32,057 nucleotides of DNA, from contig NZ_JMLH01000027.1 in the NCBI RefSeq assembly GCF_000686665.1, forward strand, positions 6,687 to 38,743, written 5' to 3'. Shown here piece by piece: positions 23,398 through 32,023 of the stretch. The translations under genes and the position numbers were made by a program. Numbering within the stretch: position 1 is the first letter of the stretch; each line of letters opens with the position of its first letter. The notes beneath the pieces were generated by a model, which had not been told where the DNA came from, made no database searches, and saw nothing but the letters and a program-made list of their open reading frames with translations. This stretch comes from Thomasclavelia saccharogumia DSM 17460. GTDB lineage: Bacteria; Bacillota_I; Bacilli_A; Erysipelotrichales; Coprobacillaceae.

Positions 23398-24915
23398 CTA
23401 ATTTGCTTTTATTTTATTAAAATCCGCTAAAGCTAAAGACATAGGATCATTAGTATTATAATAATATATCAAAGAACTATTTTTTAAATTCACATCACAC
23501 CAAAACTCTTCACCAAAAATCACAGTTTTTAATAAACTAGGATCATTTTCAAAATCTGTCAATTTACGCTGTAATATTTCTTTAAAAAGCTGTAATTCAT
23601 CTTTTGAATCAATACTATAATTATTACCATCATTAAAAAGCTCAATTTTTTGACATTTATCCATCTTTTCTAATAATTGATAATATTTACCATTCCAGCT
23701 TTTAATCAATTTTTTATCAATTTCATTAACGATTTTTTCATATTCAGTATGTTCTACAGAATACCGACGTACTACTTTATGTCCATTAGAACAATAATAA
23801 GTGATATTTATTTTTCTTGGCAGATCATCGACCCTACTTGATTCAATCAATTCTTGATGAATCCTGCTTACTTTAGCAATCTCCTGATCATCAGTGACAC
23901 GAATATCCGATTTAACTCCTGCAACATCCTGATCGATCACTACCGCATCAACTGCATCAGGAATATAATTTTCTAAATAATTTTTAGAACCTGCAAAAAT
24001 GATCACTGTCACCAAAACAATTAAAGCAGATTGGATGATACATAATTGATATTTAATTTTTTTAAAATGAATAAATTGAACAATAAAAGTAACAATTACT
24101 GTTGCAATAATATTTATCATAATAAAGCTTTTTATTGAAGCCGAACTGACTCCTAGCAATGAAGCTAACAGCCATGATCCACTTATAATGATGATCAGCC
24201 TAATTATTTGGGCAACGATTTTATAAGTAAATCCCTGGTAATTATTACTACGATCACGATTTTTACATATATATAAAGTTAACAAAAAACTAACTGCTAG
24301 ATATCCGATATAAATAAAATAATTTAATTTTAGATCAGTACTAGCTGCTGCAGCTATTCTGATAAAGGGCATTAAAGTACTTATCATATCTAACGACATC
24401 CCATCATAAACGATTCCTTTGATAAATGAAGCATATACCAATGATAAACTAAAATAAAGCACGATCGGTACAAAGATGATAACTATCTGTAAAACTATAT
24501 GCATAAAAAGGGTCGTCGTTAAATATGCAGATAAATTAGATAATGTATAATACAAAAGAATTATTAATAACAGCGCCAGACCATTTTTCAAAAAATCTCC
24601 TTGAAGTAAAATACAGTAAATTATAACTGGAATAATCAAACAAATGATCCCGCTTAAATAATGAATCATAAAGCATTGCAGTTTAGTTAAAGGTAAAGAA
24701 TTATAATATGTTTCTTTAGCAACACTGAACAAATGTCTTAAATTGATCGTTGGAATAATCAAAGTAAAGACAAAAATAATCAAATAAAAAGTAATCACAG
24801 CGATATCCTGATCATATGATAATCTACTAATAATAAAATTCAAAATTAGACAGCCAATATATATAACAAAAAGATCCTTTAATTGTTTTAAATCATTTTT
24901 AAATAAACTCAACAT
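23398..24915 (-). CDS. ABC transporter permease-like membrane protein (second permease)
   Basis: A 505-residue membrane protein with about ten hydrophobic segments in residues 18-320 and a hydrophilic domain in 320-505 containing VVIDQDVAGVKSDIRVTDDQ. The layout parallels the permease at 24918-26783, and the gene starts two bases after that gene's stop, with AAAGG upstream. The pair with one ATPase resembles YtrB-F-type exporters of Firmicutes, which act on the cell envelope and respond to peptide antibiotics. The substrate is unknown. It is the last gene of the GntR-ABC operon; no clear terminator was found after it. Confidence 0.78.
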   Translation of the reverse strand: MLSLFKNDLKQLKDLFVIYIGCLILNFIISRLSYDQDIAVITFYLIIFVFTLIIPTINLRHLFSVAKETYYNSLPLTKLQCFMIHYLSGIICLIIPVIIYCILLQGDFLKNGLALLLIILLYYTLSNLSAYLTTTLFMHIVLQIVIIFVPIVLYFSLSLVYASFIKGIVYDGMSLDMISTLMPFIRIAAAASTDLKLNYFIYIGYLAVSFLLTLYICKNRDRSNNYQGFTYKIVAQIIRLIIIISGSWLLASLLGVSSASIKSFIMINIIATVIVTFIVQFIHFKKIKYQLCIIQSALIVLVTVIIFAGSKNYLENYIPDAVDAVVIDQDVAGVKSDIRVTDDQEIAKVSRIHQELIESSRVDDLPRKINITYYCSNGHKVVRRYSVEHTEYEKIVNEIDKKLIKSWNGKYYQLLEKMDKCQKIELFNDGNNYSIDSKDELQLFKEILQRKLTDFENDPSLLKTVIFGEEFWCDVNLKNSSLIYYYNTNDPMSLALADFNKIKAN

Positions 24916-24917
24916 GT

Positions 24918-26783
24918 TTATATACCAGCCTTTCTAATCGAACTAATAACAATTTCATCATTTAACTTTTCAAACTTCAGATCCAAACTAATTTCAAAAC
25001 TCTCATCCTCATTTAAAGCTGTTACATTTGCTCGATATATAACATAATTATTATCAAATTCTATCAATTCAACAACATCATCATATAAAGAAGTCAAATC
25101 ATCTATAAGCAATTCATCTTCTATAAACTTAGCTACTGGACTATCAAGATCCACTAATAAATTATTATCCAAAATATAATTATAACAATCATCAACAAAT
25201 TTAGACTGTTTGACTATTGAATCAGATTCTAAAAATTCTTTTACCTGATCATTTAATTTAATTATATATTGATGATAGTCATCACTGTTTAAATTAAGCA
25301 TATTAGCATCGATTAGATCATCCGCCGTTATTTTTTGATCTTTAGTTATTTGATAAAGCTGATTAATATTTTCTGGACTTAAATAAAGACTTTTTTCTTG
25401 ATAATAACCAGTTAAATATTTTTTGTTTTCAAAGTCTCTAACCGTATTTAAATAATCACTGTCCGATTTATTGAAATAATCGATGACAACTTTAAAATCA
25501 AAATAATAATGTAGGTCATTCTTATAAAAATCATCTGAAGCATTATATAAATTAAGTACCATCAGTTCTTCATTACTTCCATACTCCAGAGCATGAACGC
25601 TATCTAGATTATCATTAAGATAATCAATCAAACCCAGCAAATTATCATGATCAAGATTCAGTAACAAGACATCACTTTTTCGATTATTGATATAAAGATC
25701 ACCACTGATTGTTTCTTTTGAAAAAAGTTCAGAAACAACCTGGTGATATTGATTATTTGCAAACGCATAATTAATGCCAAAAAAGATCAATAAGATGGGA
25801 AGATAAATCAATAACTTACGATAAATATAAGTACTTTTAAAAATAATCTCAATAAAAATTGCTACGATCACACCAATTACCATGTATATCAACAATAAAT
25901 CTAAAATACCCTTCACCCCAAATGTAATATCTATTTGATTCATAAATAAGATCAAATAAAATATTGCTACTGTTACAATCAACATGATTCCCGCTTTTAA
26001 AATCAGTCCCATCTTACGAAAAACCAGCGGTTCTCCAATATACTCATCATTTCTATTTACATAAACATAATAACTTATCACTAAAAATACCATTGCACCA
26101 AGACAATGAATAAAAATTGTCTTATCACCCGTATCAATAAATTCCAGTCCCGCAAAAACCGGAAACACTAATTTAGCATAGCGATCACCAATTTGATTGA
26201 TCTGTCCCGGCACTAAATAAATAGAAAACAACATAAGACTCAACAACAATGCTACAGGCAAAGTATAAGCTACTATACTAAATATGATCTGGCCCAAACG
26301 ATTCCCTGCCATACTGGCAGCTAAATAAGTAATTGTATAATAAATAAACAATAGCACAAAAATCATTAATATAAAGCGATAAAACAAAATACTTTCCACA
26401 ACGGTATAAGATCTAAAGATATCAATAAAAATTACACCAATGCCTTCAATTAAAAGCGTAACTAAAACAATTAGATAACCAGCTAAATAATTAGTAAACC
26501 AAATACACTTAGAACTCAACGGCAGGGTTTTTACTATCGAAGCTTTCGTTTTATCAATCATATAACTTTGAATAAAACTCGGATATACTGTTGTTAAAAC
26601 AACCGCACTGATTGCATAAACAGCAATACATAACTGTCCCATTCCCGTTCCATCAGCAGCTATTGACGCTAAGATAAAAACTCCCCAAAAAACAATTAAT
26701 GAAACTTTAGCTGGAAAAAGATTATTTTTAACAACATTTCTAAACAGGGTTTGATTAACCCATGATGTCCTTGAGCTCATCAT
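24918..26783 (-). CDS. ABC transporter permease-like membrane protein (first permease)
   Basis: A 621-residue protein. Residues 20-340 hold ten or more membrane helices arranged as in ABC-2-type exporters (SFIQSYMIDKTKASIVKTLP between early helices resembles their conserved cytoplasmic loop). Residues 345-621 form a large hydrophilic domain rich in Asp, Asn and Tyr, probably outside the cell. The start is ATG-ATG at 26783, eight bases after GGGAGG, and overlaps the ATPase gene by 29 bases, which implies translational coupling. Together with the following gene it forms the membrane part of the transporter. Confidence 0.82.
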   Translation of the reverse strand: MMSSRTSWVNQTLFRNVVKNNLFPAKVSLIVFWGVFILASIAADGTGMGQLCIAVYAISAVVLTTVYPSFIQSYMIDKTKASIVKTLPLSSKCIWFTNYLAGYLIVLVTLLIEGIGVIFIDIFRSYTVVESILFYRFILMIFVLLFIYYTITYLAASMAGNRLGQIIFSIVAYTLPVALLLSLMLFSIYLVPGQINQIGDRYAKLVFPVFAGLEFIDTGDKTIFIHCLGAMVFLVISYYVYVNRNDEYIGEPLVFRKMGLILKAGIMLIVTVAIFYLILFMNQIDITFGVKGILDLLLIYMVIGVIVAIFIEIIFKSTYIYRKLLIYLPILLIFFGINYAFANNQYHQVVSELFSKETISGDLYINNRKSDVLLLNLDHDNLLGLIDYLNDNLDSVHALEYGSNEELMVLNLYNASDDFYKNDLHYYFDFKVVIDYFNKSDSDYLNTVRDFENKKYLTGYYQEKSLYLSPENINQLYQITKDQKITADDLIDANMLNLNSDDYHQYIIKLNDQVKEFLESDSIVKQSKFVDDCYNYILDNNLLVDLDSPVAKFIEDELLIDDLTSLYDDVVELIEFDNNYVIYRANVTALNEDESFEISLDLKFEKLNDEIVISSIRKAGI

Positions 26784-27657
26784 ACTTTCCTCCCAGCGTA
26801 AATAAGAAAATTTCTTCTAATGACAATGATAATGTTTCATTTATGATTGGATGATATTTTGATACTATCATATCAATACTTTCAAGATTTCCTTCAACAA
26901 TCAAAGTATGAACCCGTCCCATCATCTGATGCGCTAAAATATTCAGTTCTTTTTCTAAAGCATACATATCATCGCCCGATTCTAAGACAATCTGTAATTT
27001 ATGATAACCTTCTTTTAAATGATCAAGCGCTTCTTCAAAAATAATTTTCCCATCACTGATCAAAGCAATATGATCACACATACTGTCTAGTTCATTTAAA
27101 TGATGGCTAGAGATAAAGATCGTCATTTGCCGTTCACTTACATCCTGAATCAAGATATCCCAAATTATTTTCCGAATATGCGGATCTAAACCATCAAAAG
27201 GTTCATCCATAATTAAATATTCCGGCATGATCGAAAGAGCAAAAATAAACATTACCTGCTTTTTCATTCCTTTAGAAAATTTATTAAAATTTTCTAAGCT
27301 GTCATGCTTAAATAACCGCATTAATTTAATATATCGTTCCTCATTAAAAGTCGGATAGATTCCCTGATAAAGTTCTTTAAGATTTTTAATATTATGACCA
27401 AATACATCAAAAAATTCATCAGGAATATATACTAACTTTGCTTTTGCTTCACTATTTTCATAAACTCGCATTCCTTCTAATTCAACAAAACCGTAATCGC
27501 CTTGATATGCCCCAACAAGATGACGGATCAATGTTGTTTTACCAGCACCATTTTCACCAATAATGCCATAAATTGAGCCTTTAGGTATATTTAAATTAAT
27601 GTTGTCCAAAATTAATTTGTTATCTATTTTTTTTGAAAGTTCTTTTACTATTAACAT
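26755..27657 (-). CDS. ABC transporter ATP-binding protein
   Basis: A 300-residue ABC ATPase. Walker A is GENGAGKTT (34-42). The signature is degenerate but recognisable as FSKGMKKQ (127-134), where canonical LSGGQ is replaced, as in YtrB/EcsA-type ATPases. Walker B is YLIMDEPFDGLD (Asp 151, Glu 152), and the switch His lies in ISSHHLNE. A C-terminal extension of about 90 residues follows. The ATG shares one base with the GntR stop (TAATG), with GGGAGG just upstream. It powers the two permeases encoded next. Confidence 0.93.
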   Translation of the reverse strand: MLIVKELSKKIDNKLILDNINLNIPKGSIYGIIGENGAGKTTLIRHLVGAYQGDYGFVELEGMRVYENSEAKAKLVYIPDEFFDVFGHNIKNLKELYQGIYPTFNEERYIKLMRLFKHDSLENFNKFSKGMKKQVMFIFALSIMPEYLIMDEPFDGLDPHIRKIIWDILIQDVSERQMTIFISSHHLNELDSMCDHIALISDGKIIFEEALDHLKEGYHKLQIVLESGDDMYALEKELNILAHQMMGRVHTLIVEGNLESIDMIVSKYHPIINETLSLSLEEIFLFTLGGKYDELKDIMG

Positions 27658-28022
27658 TATTTATCCTCCCATTTTTGTTCCAATAACTGACACAATTGTT
27701 CAAAAGTCATTCCCACATATTTACTTTTAGCCACTATTTCATGTGTTAATTCATCGATCTGTTTTAAAAATAACTTCGTTTGAACATTTTGTTTTGAGCT
27801 GACAAAACTTCCTTTACCCGGTAAAGAATATATAAAACCCTGTTCTTCTAAAAGGCGATAAGCTTTAACAACTGTATTTGGATTAATATGAATCGATGAA
27901 GATAATTCCCGTACTGAAGGTAATTTATCATCTGTCTGCATCAATCCTGTGGTTATATATTCTAGCAGCTGTTTATATATTTGTTCATAAATCGGTGTTG
28001 CACTATTACTATCTATTTTCAT
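27657..28022 (-). CDS. GntR-family regulator, YtrA subfamily
   Basis: A 121-residue repressor. The winged helix (residues 8-75) contains TPIYEQIYKQLLEYI, then KLPSVRELSSSIHINPNTVVKAYRLLEEQGFIYSLPGKGSFV, the standard YtrA-type GntR signature. A short C-terminal helix pair replaces a ligand-binding domain, which is typical for this subfamily. AGAAAGGAG lies 7 bases before the ATG. It heads the ABC transporter operon. A long inverted repeat over its promoter is the likely operator, so it should repress its own operon. Confidence 0.93.
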   Translation of the reverse strand: MKIDSNSATPIYEQIYKQLLEYITTGLMQTDDKLPSVRELSSSIHINPNTVVKAYRLLEEQGFIYSLPGKGSFVSSKQNVQTKLFLKQIDELTHEIVAKSKYVGMTFEQLCQLLEQKWEDK

Positions 28023-28056
28023 GCTGACTCCTTTCTAAACTTATCCTCGCACTAAT

Positions 28057-28099
28057 AGTATAACAGACTTTTAACTGTATTACAACAAGCAATACAGTT
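28057..28099 (-). promoter_or_regulatory. YtrA-type operator and promoter of the GntR-ABC operon
   Basis: On the minus strand TTGTAA (28085-28080) and TATACT (28062-28057) are 17 bases apart. A perfect inverted repeat AACTGTATT-N9-AATACAGTT (28073-28099) covers the -35. Seen as ACTGTA-N13-TACAGT, it has the same arm length and spacing as the known Bacillus YtrA operator AGTGTA-N13-TACACT. This supports repression by the adjacent GntR protein. Confidence 0.75.
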
Positions 28100-28141
28100 G
28101 ATAGTTAGATATAAATATTTCATTAATAATACTTAAATAGT

Positions 28142-28169
28142 TTGCAATTTTTATTATTTTAAGTAAAAT
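28142..28169 (+). promoter_or_regulatory. Probable degV promoter
   Basis: TTGCAA (28142-28147), 16 bases, TAAAAT (28164-28169), about 26 bases before the ATG. It is plausible but not consensus. Confidence 0.45.
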
Positions 28170-28194
28170 ATGTTTTAGAGATAGGAGGTTTTTT

Positions 28195-29061
28195 ATGAGT
28201 AAAGTTGCAATTATCACTGATAGTAATTCTGGAATAAGACAAGATGAGGGTAAAAAGTTAGGCATTAATGTATTGCCAATGCCCTTTACTATTGATGGCC
28301 AGACCTTCTATGAAGATATTAATTTAACACATAGTGAATTTTTTGATAAACTAACAAACGGTGCTGAAGTTTTTACAAGCCAGCCTTTAGTTGGTGATGT
28401 CGGTAAACTATGGGATGAGGTATTAAAAAATTATGATGAGATAGTATATATTCCAATGTCGAGTGGTTTAAGTGGATCTTGTCAAACGGCGTTGATGTTA
28501 GCAAACGAGTATGATGGAAGAGTTCAAGTCGTTGATTCTCAAAGGATCTCAGTTACTCAAAAGTGGGATGTGTTTGATGCCATCGAATTAGCTAAACAAG
28601 GGAAATCAGCTAAAGAAATCAAAGAAATTCTTGAAATAAATAAATTAAACGCTTCTATCTATATTACAGTCAACACATTAGAATATCTTCGTAAAGGTGG
28701 AAGAATTACCCCTGCAGTTGCAATTCTTGGCGGAATGATGAAAATCAAACCGATTTTACAGATTCAGGGTGAAAAGCTTGATACTTTCAGTAAATCAAGA
28801 ACAATGTCAAAAGCAACAAAAATAATGATCGAAGCGATAAAAAAAGATATTGATGAACGCATCGATCCTGAACAAAAAGGGAAAAATGTACATGTCTGTG
28901 TAGCTTATACATATGACAAGCAGCCAGCATTAGAATTAAAAAAAGAATTAGAGGAAATTTATCCTGATTCTAATATAATCTGTGACCCATTATCATTAAG
29001 TGTTTCATGTCATATTGGACCACATGCATTAGCAGTTGCGGCATGTAAAAAAATTATCTAG
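28195..29061 (+). CDS. DegV family fatty-acid-binding protein
   Basis: A 288-residue DegV/FakB-type protein, which binds a fatty acid and presents it for phosphorylation by a FakA kinase. It opens with KVAIITDSNSGI, has FTSQPLVGD and YIPMSSGLSGSCQTA, the fatty-acid and phosphate contact regions of the family, and ends with CHIGPHALAVAA. Length is normal. ATAGGAGG lies 6 bases before the ATG. Firmicutes usually carry several paralogues with different acyl preference, so this one cannot be named more precisely. It is a single gene with its own terminator. Confidence 0.93.
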   Translation: MSKVAIITDSNSGIRQDEGKKLGINVLPMPFTIDGQTFYEDINLTHSEFFDKLTNGAEVFTSQPLVGDVGKLWDEVLKNYDEIVYIPMSSGLSGSCQTALMLANEYDGRVQVVDSQRISVTQKWDVFDAIELAKQGKSAKEIKEILEINKLNASIYITVNTLEYLRKGGRITPAVAILGGMMKIKPILQIQGEKLDTFSKSRTMSKATKIMIEAIKKDIDERIDPEQKGKNVHVCVAYTYDKQPALELKKELEEIYPDSNIICDPLSLSVSCHIGPHALAVAACKKII

Positions 29062-29088
29062 GCAAGAAACGAAGTTTCTTGCCTTTTT
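29061..29088 (+). terminator. Terminator of the degV gene
   Basis: A perfect 10-bp stem GGCAAGAAAC / GTTTCTTGCC with a 3-base loop, followed by TTTTT, beginning at the last base of the stop codon. Confidence 0.92.
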
Positions 29089-29091
29089 ATA

Positions 29092-29100
29092 TGTTATAAT
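29092..29100 (+). promoter_or_regulatory. Extended -10 promoter of the RNase J gene
   Basis: TG (29092-29093), one base, then TATAAT (29095-29100), immediately after the degV terminator; no consensus -35. Confidence 0.55.
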
Positions 29101-29140
29101 AATTATAAAAAGAAGATAAAATATAAACAAGGAGGAAATT

Positions 29141-30907
29141 ATGCAAGAAAAGCCACATACAAATAATAGAAAAACTGGCAGAACTAATCAAAAAAATTAT
29201 AATAAACCTAAAACTATTAGAAAAACGACTAATAAAAATCGTAATAGCATCGATACTAAAGTATTTGCTTTAGGCGGACTTAATGAAATCGGTAAAAACA
29301 TGTACTGTATCGAACATGATAATGAATTATTTATTATCGATGCAGGAGTTAAATTTGCTGAAGAAGGCTTACCAGGAATCGATTATGTAATTCCGGATTA
29401 TTCATATTTAAAGCGCAATGAAAAAAAGATTCGCGGTTTAATGATCACTCATGGTCATGAAGATCATATCGGTGGAATCCCATTTTTATTACAGATCGTT
29501 AAAATCCCTTTTATTTATGCTACTCCGTTAGCTAGTGCGATGATCAAAAGAAAATTAGATGAAAAAAGACTAACTAATGTAACTAAGATCATCCAAATCA
29601 ATGATGAATACCAAATCAAATCTAAGTATTTTAATATCGGATTTTTTAAGACCAATCATTCTATCCCTGAATCATTAGGAATCATCGTCAATAGCCCTAA
29701 TGGTAGAATTGTTGAAACTGGTGACTTTAAATTTGATTTATCTCCAGTGGGAGATGCTGCTGACTATCAAAAAATGTCTTTCTTAGGTGAAACTGGTGTC
29801 ACTTTATTAATGAGTGACTCAACAAATTCTGAAGTTCCTACTTTTTCTATCAGTGAAAAGAAAGTCGCTAACAGCGTCCAGGAAGAATTTAGAAAAACTG
29901 AAGGTCGCTTGATCGTTGCCACATTTGCTTCTAACGTTCATCGTGTCCAGCAAATCGTTGAAGCAGCAGTTAAATTTAATCGAAAAATTCTTGTTTATGG
30001 TCGTTCAATGGAAAATAATATCCAAGTTTCTAGAGCCATGGGATATATTAAATGCCCTGATAAATTTTTCATCAAAAATGATCAGGCTAAAAAATTACCT
30101 GACAATGAAATATTGATTTTATGTACTGGTTCTCAAGGTGAAGCTTTAGCCGCTTTAAGCAGAATCGCTAATGGAACTCATAAATATGTAAAGATCAAAC
30201 CTGGTGATACAGTTGTATTTTCGTCAAATCCAATTCCTGGAAATGCTTATAGTGTCAATGTCGTTGTAAATAAATTATTTAGAGCTGGAGCCAAAGTTTT
30301 AACAAATACCGCTTTCAATAATCTACATACTTCTGGACACGCATCCCAAGAAGAGCAAAAATTAATGATGCTACTTACTAAACCAAAGTATTTTTTCCCA
30401 GTTCATGGTGAATATCGGATGTTAAAAATCCATGCTGCCTTATCTCAAGAAGTTGGTGTGCCAGCAGAAAATTCATTCGTTCTTTCTAACGGTGATACAA
30501 TCCTACTAAATAACGGCGAAGCACGTTTAGGACCACGGATCCATGTTGAAGACATTTATGTTGATGGAAATGATATCAGTGGTTTATCTACAGCAGTACT
30601 TCGTGATCGTCAAATTCTTTCAGAAGATGGAATGGTTTCGATCTTGATCAGTATGGATTCTAGAGCCGGAAAATTATTGACACATCCAGTAATTATTTCT
30701 CGAGGATTTGTTTATATGAAAGACAGTTTTCATATGATTCGTGAAGCAGAACGCTTAGTTGAAAGTTCTTTATCTAAGTTATTACAAGGAAAAACTACTT
30801 TTGGAGAAATAAAGAATACGACACGGGATATCTTATCTTCATATTTTTATCGTAAAACAAAGCGTAATCCGATGATCATTCCGGTTATCATGAATAAAAA
30901 ACCATGA
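29141..30907 (+). CDS. rnj: Ribonuclease J
   Basis: A 588-residue metallo-beta-lactamase/beta-CASP RNase with 5' exonuclease and endonuclease activity in mRNA turnover and rRNA maturation. An N-terminal basic extension of about 38 residues rich in Lys, Asn and Arg precedes VFALGGLNEIGKNMY. The metal motif is HGHEDHIGG (His 104, His 106, Asp 108, His 109), followed by IVETGDFKFD, the beta-CASP segment (SGHASQEEQ) and PVHGEYRML. The C-terminal domain is complete. AAGGAGG lies 7 bases upstream of the ATG. Whether it is the J1 or J2 paralogue cannot be told. It overlaps the next gene by 4 bases (ATGA), so the two are coupled. Confidence 0.95.
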   Translation: MQEKPHTNNRKTGRTNQKNYNKPKTIRKTTNKNRNSIDTKVFALGGLNEIGKNMYCIEHDNELFIIDAGVKFAEEGLPGIDYVIPDYSYLKRNEKKIRGLMITHGHEDHIGGIPFLLQIVKIPFIYATPLASAMIKRKLDEKRLTNVTKIIQINDEYQIKSKYFNIGFFKTNHSIPESLGIIVNSPNGRIVETGDFKFDLSPVGDAADYQKMSFLGETGVTLLMSDSTNSEVPTFSISEKKVANSVQEEFRKTEGRLIVATFASNVHRVQQIVEAAVKFNRKILVYGRSMENNIQVSRAMGYIKCPDKFFIKNDQAKKLPDNEILILCTGSQGEALAALSRIANGTHKYVKIKPGDTVVFSSNPIPGNAYSVNVVVNKLFRAGAKVLTNTAFNNLHTSGHASQEEQKLMMLLTKPKYFFPVHGEYRMLKIHAALSQEVGVPAENSFVLSNGDTILLNNGEARLGPRIHVEDIYVDGNDISGLSTAVLRDRQILSEDGMVSILISMDSRAGKLLTHPVIISRGFVYMKDSFHMIREAERLVESSLSKLLQGKTTFGEIKNTTRDILSSYFYRKTKRNPMIIPVIMNKKP

Positions 30908-31722
30908 GAAAAAAAATAAGAACAATTAAATTTCTTTTATTAGTAATTATAATTATCGGTGGCGGTTTTGGTTATTATCATAGTCATTACATCGCCCCTG
31001 ATGATTATACGATCAAAAAAACTACTATTAATAATAGTAGTCTTCCTAATGAATTTGCAAATTTTGAAATTGGATTTATTAGTGATATAAATCTTCAAAA
31101 TAGTAGTGATATTACTAGATTGGAAAAAATCGTGACATCTTTAAATAATCAGCATGTTGATATGCTTATTTTTGGTGGTGATTTATTTACAGATATCCCA
31201 TTTGATAATGAAAAAGTAATTGAAGTATTATCAAATATAAAATCAAGTTATGGTAAATTTGCTGTGTTAGGTGAAAAAGATCTCGCTTCACTAAATGATG
31301 TTACAAGTATTTTAAATGAAGGTGGATTTGAAGTTCTTCATAATGAATATCGTCCCATTTATTTCAATAATGCGACAATTGGGTTATTCGGTCTAGAAAG
31401 CAGTGGCGATATTTCCGGTTTGATCAACGAAAACAATCAAGATATTTATAAACTTGTAGCTGTTCATGAACCAGATTATTTTGATACTACAGCTAAAAGT
31501 AATATTGCATTGCAATTATCTGGTCATACGATGGGCGGTTATATTTATTTACCTGGGATTGGTGGTTTATTTAAAAAGAGTAATGGTCAAAATTATGTTC
31601 ATGGCTACTATACTAAAAACAAAAGCCAATTGGTTATTTCTAATGGTTTAGGTATGGAAAATGGTTATGAATATCGATTGTTTTGCCCTAACCAAATTAA
31701 TATAATTACACTAAAAAAGTAA
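30904..31722 (+). CDS. Metallophosphoesterase-like protein with degenerate metal site (YkuE-like)
   Basis: A 272-residue membrane-anchored protein: one N-terminal helix (9-26), then a calcineurin-like phosphoesterase domain. The five family motifs are recognisable but altered: DIN instead of DxH (Asp 61, Asn 63), GGDLFTD intact (Asp 93), GEKD instead of GNHD/E (residues 123-126), VHEPD with His 188 kept, and GHTM instead of GHxH (His 208 kept, Met 210). Loss of two His and the Asn/His of the bridging motif makes normal bimetal catalysis unlikely. The domain would face the outside of the cell. The start is ATGA-coupled to the RNase J gene. It may be a binding-only pseudoenzyme. Confidence 0.85.
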   Translation: MRKKIRTIKFLLLVIIIIGGGFGYYHSHYIAPDDYTIKKTTINNSSLPNEFANFEIGFISDINLQNSSDITRLEKIVTSLNNQHVDMLIFGGDLFTDIPFDNEKVIEVLSNIKSSYGKFAVLGEKDLASLNDVTSILNEGGFEVLHNEYRPIYFNNATIGLFGLESSGDISGLINENNQDIYKLVAVHEPDYFDTTAKSNIALQLSGHTMGGYIYLPGIGGLFKKSNGQNYVHGYYTKNKSQLVISNGLGMENGYEYRLFCPNQINIITLKK

Positions 31723-31778
31723 TCTGATGAGACAATGGTATTAAGTTAAGAGAAAATGAAAAATCATTGAATTAAGAT

Positions 31779-31814
31779 AAGATGGTTGTTAAAGTAAAAA
31801 CAGCCATCTTTTCT
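31779..31814 (+). terminator. Terminator of the RNase J operon
   Basis: A 12-bp stem with one G-T wobble (AAGATGGTTGTT 31779-31790 with AACAGCCATCTT 31799-31810), loop AAAGTAAA, followed by TTCTG. Confidence 0.8.
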
Positions 31815-31893
31815 GTTATTCATAAATAAAAATATAAAAATATGGATTTTAGATATACTTAAAAAGAACTAGCATCTAGCTCAAAAAATTTTA

Positions 31894-31921
31894 TTGTTAT
31901 TCTAAAATAACGTGTTATAAT
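31894..31921 (+). promoter_or_regulatory. Promoter of the structured leader RNA
   Basis: TTGTTA (31894-31899), 16 bases, TATAAT (31916-31921) with TG one base before it (extended -10). Transcription would start near 31927. Confidence 0.6.
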
Positions 31922-31925
31922 AATT

Positions 31926-32023
31926 CATGTCAGGACGTTCTATAATTTAACGGTTGACATGATTTGGGTTTTATAGCACGTTCATATGATCTTTCTGGTC
32001 TTTGCGGGACCAGAAATTTTTTT
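31926..32023 (+). ncRNA. Candidate riboswitch/attenuator leader ending in a terminator
   Basis: After the promoter, CATGTCA (31926-31932) pairs with TGACATG (31955-31961), enclosing CGTT/AACG (31936-31939 with 31949-31952). A competing helix, ACGTTCTATAA (31935-31945) with TTATAGCACGT (31971-31981), pairs 10 of 11 positions and would break the first. A strong terminator follows: TTTCTGGTC / GACCAGAAA (31992-32000 with 32008-32016), then seven T. A short RNA of about 100 nt with mutually exclusive helices and a terminator is typical of a cis-regulatory leader. I cannot match it to a known riboswitch class. The regulated gene would lie beyond the window; it could also be an independent small RNA. 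Confidence 0.55.
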
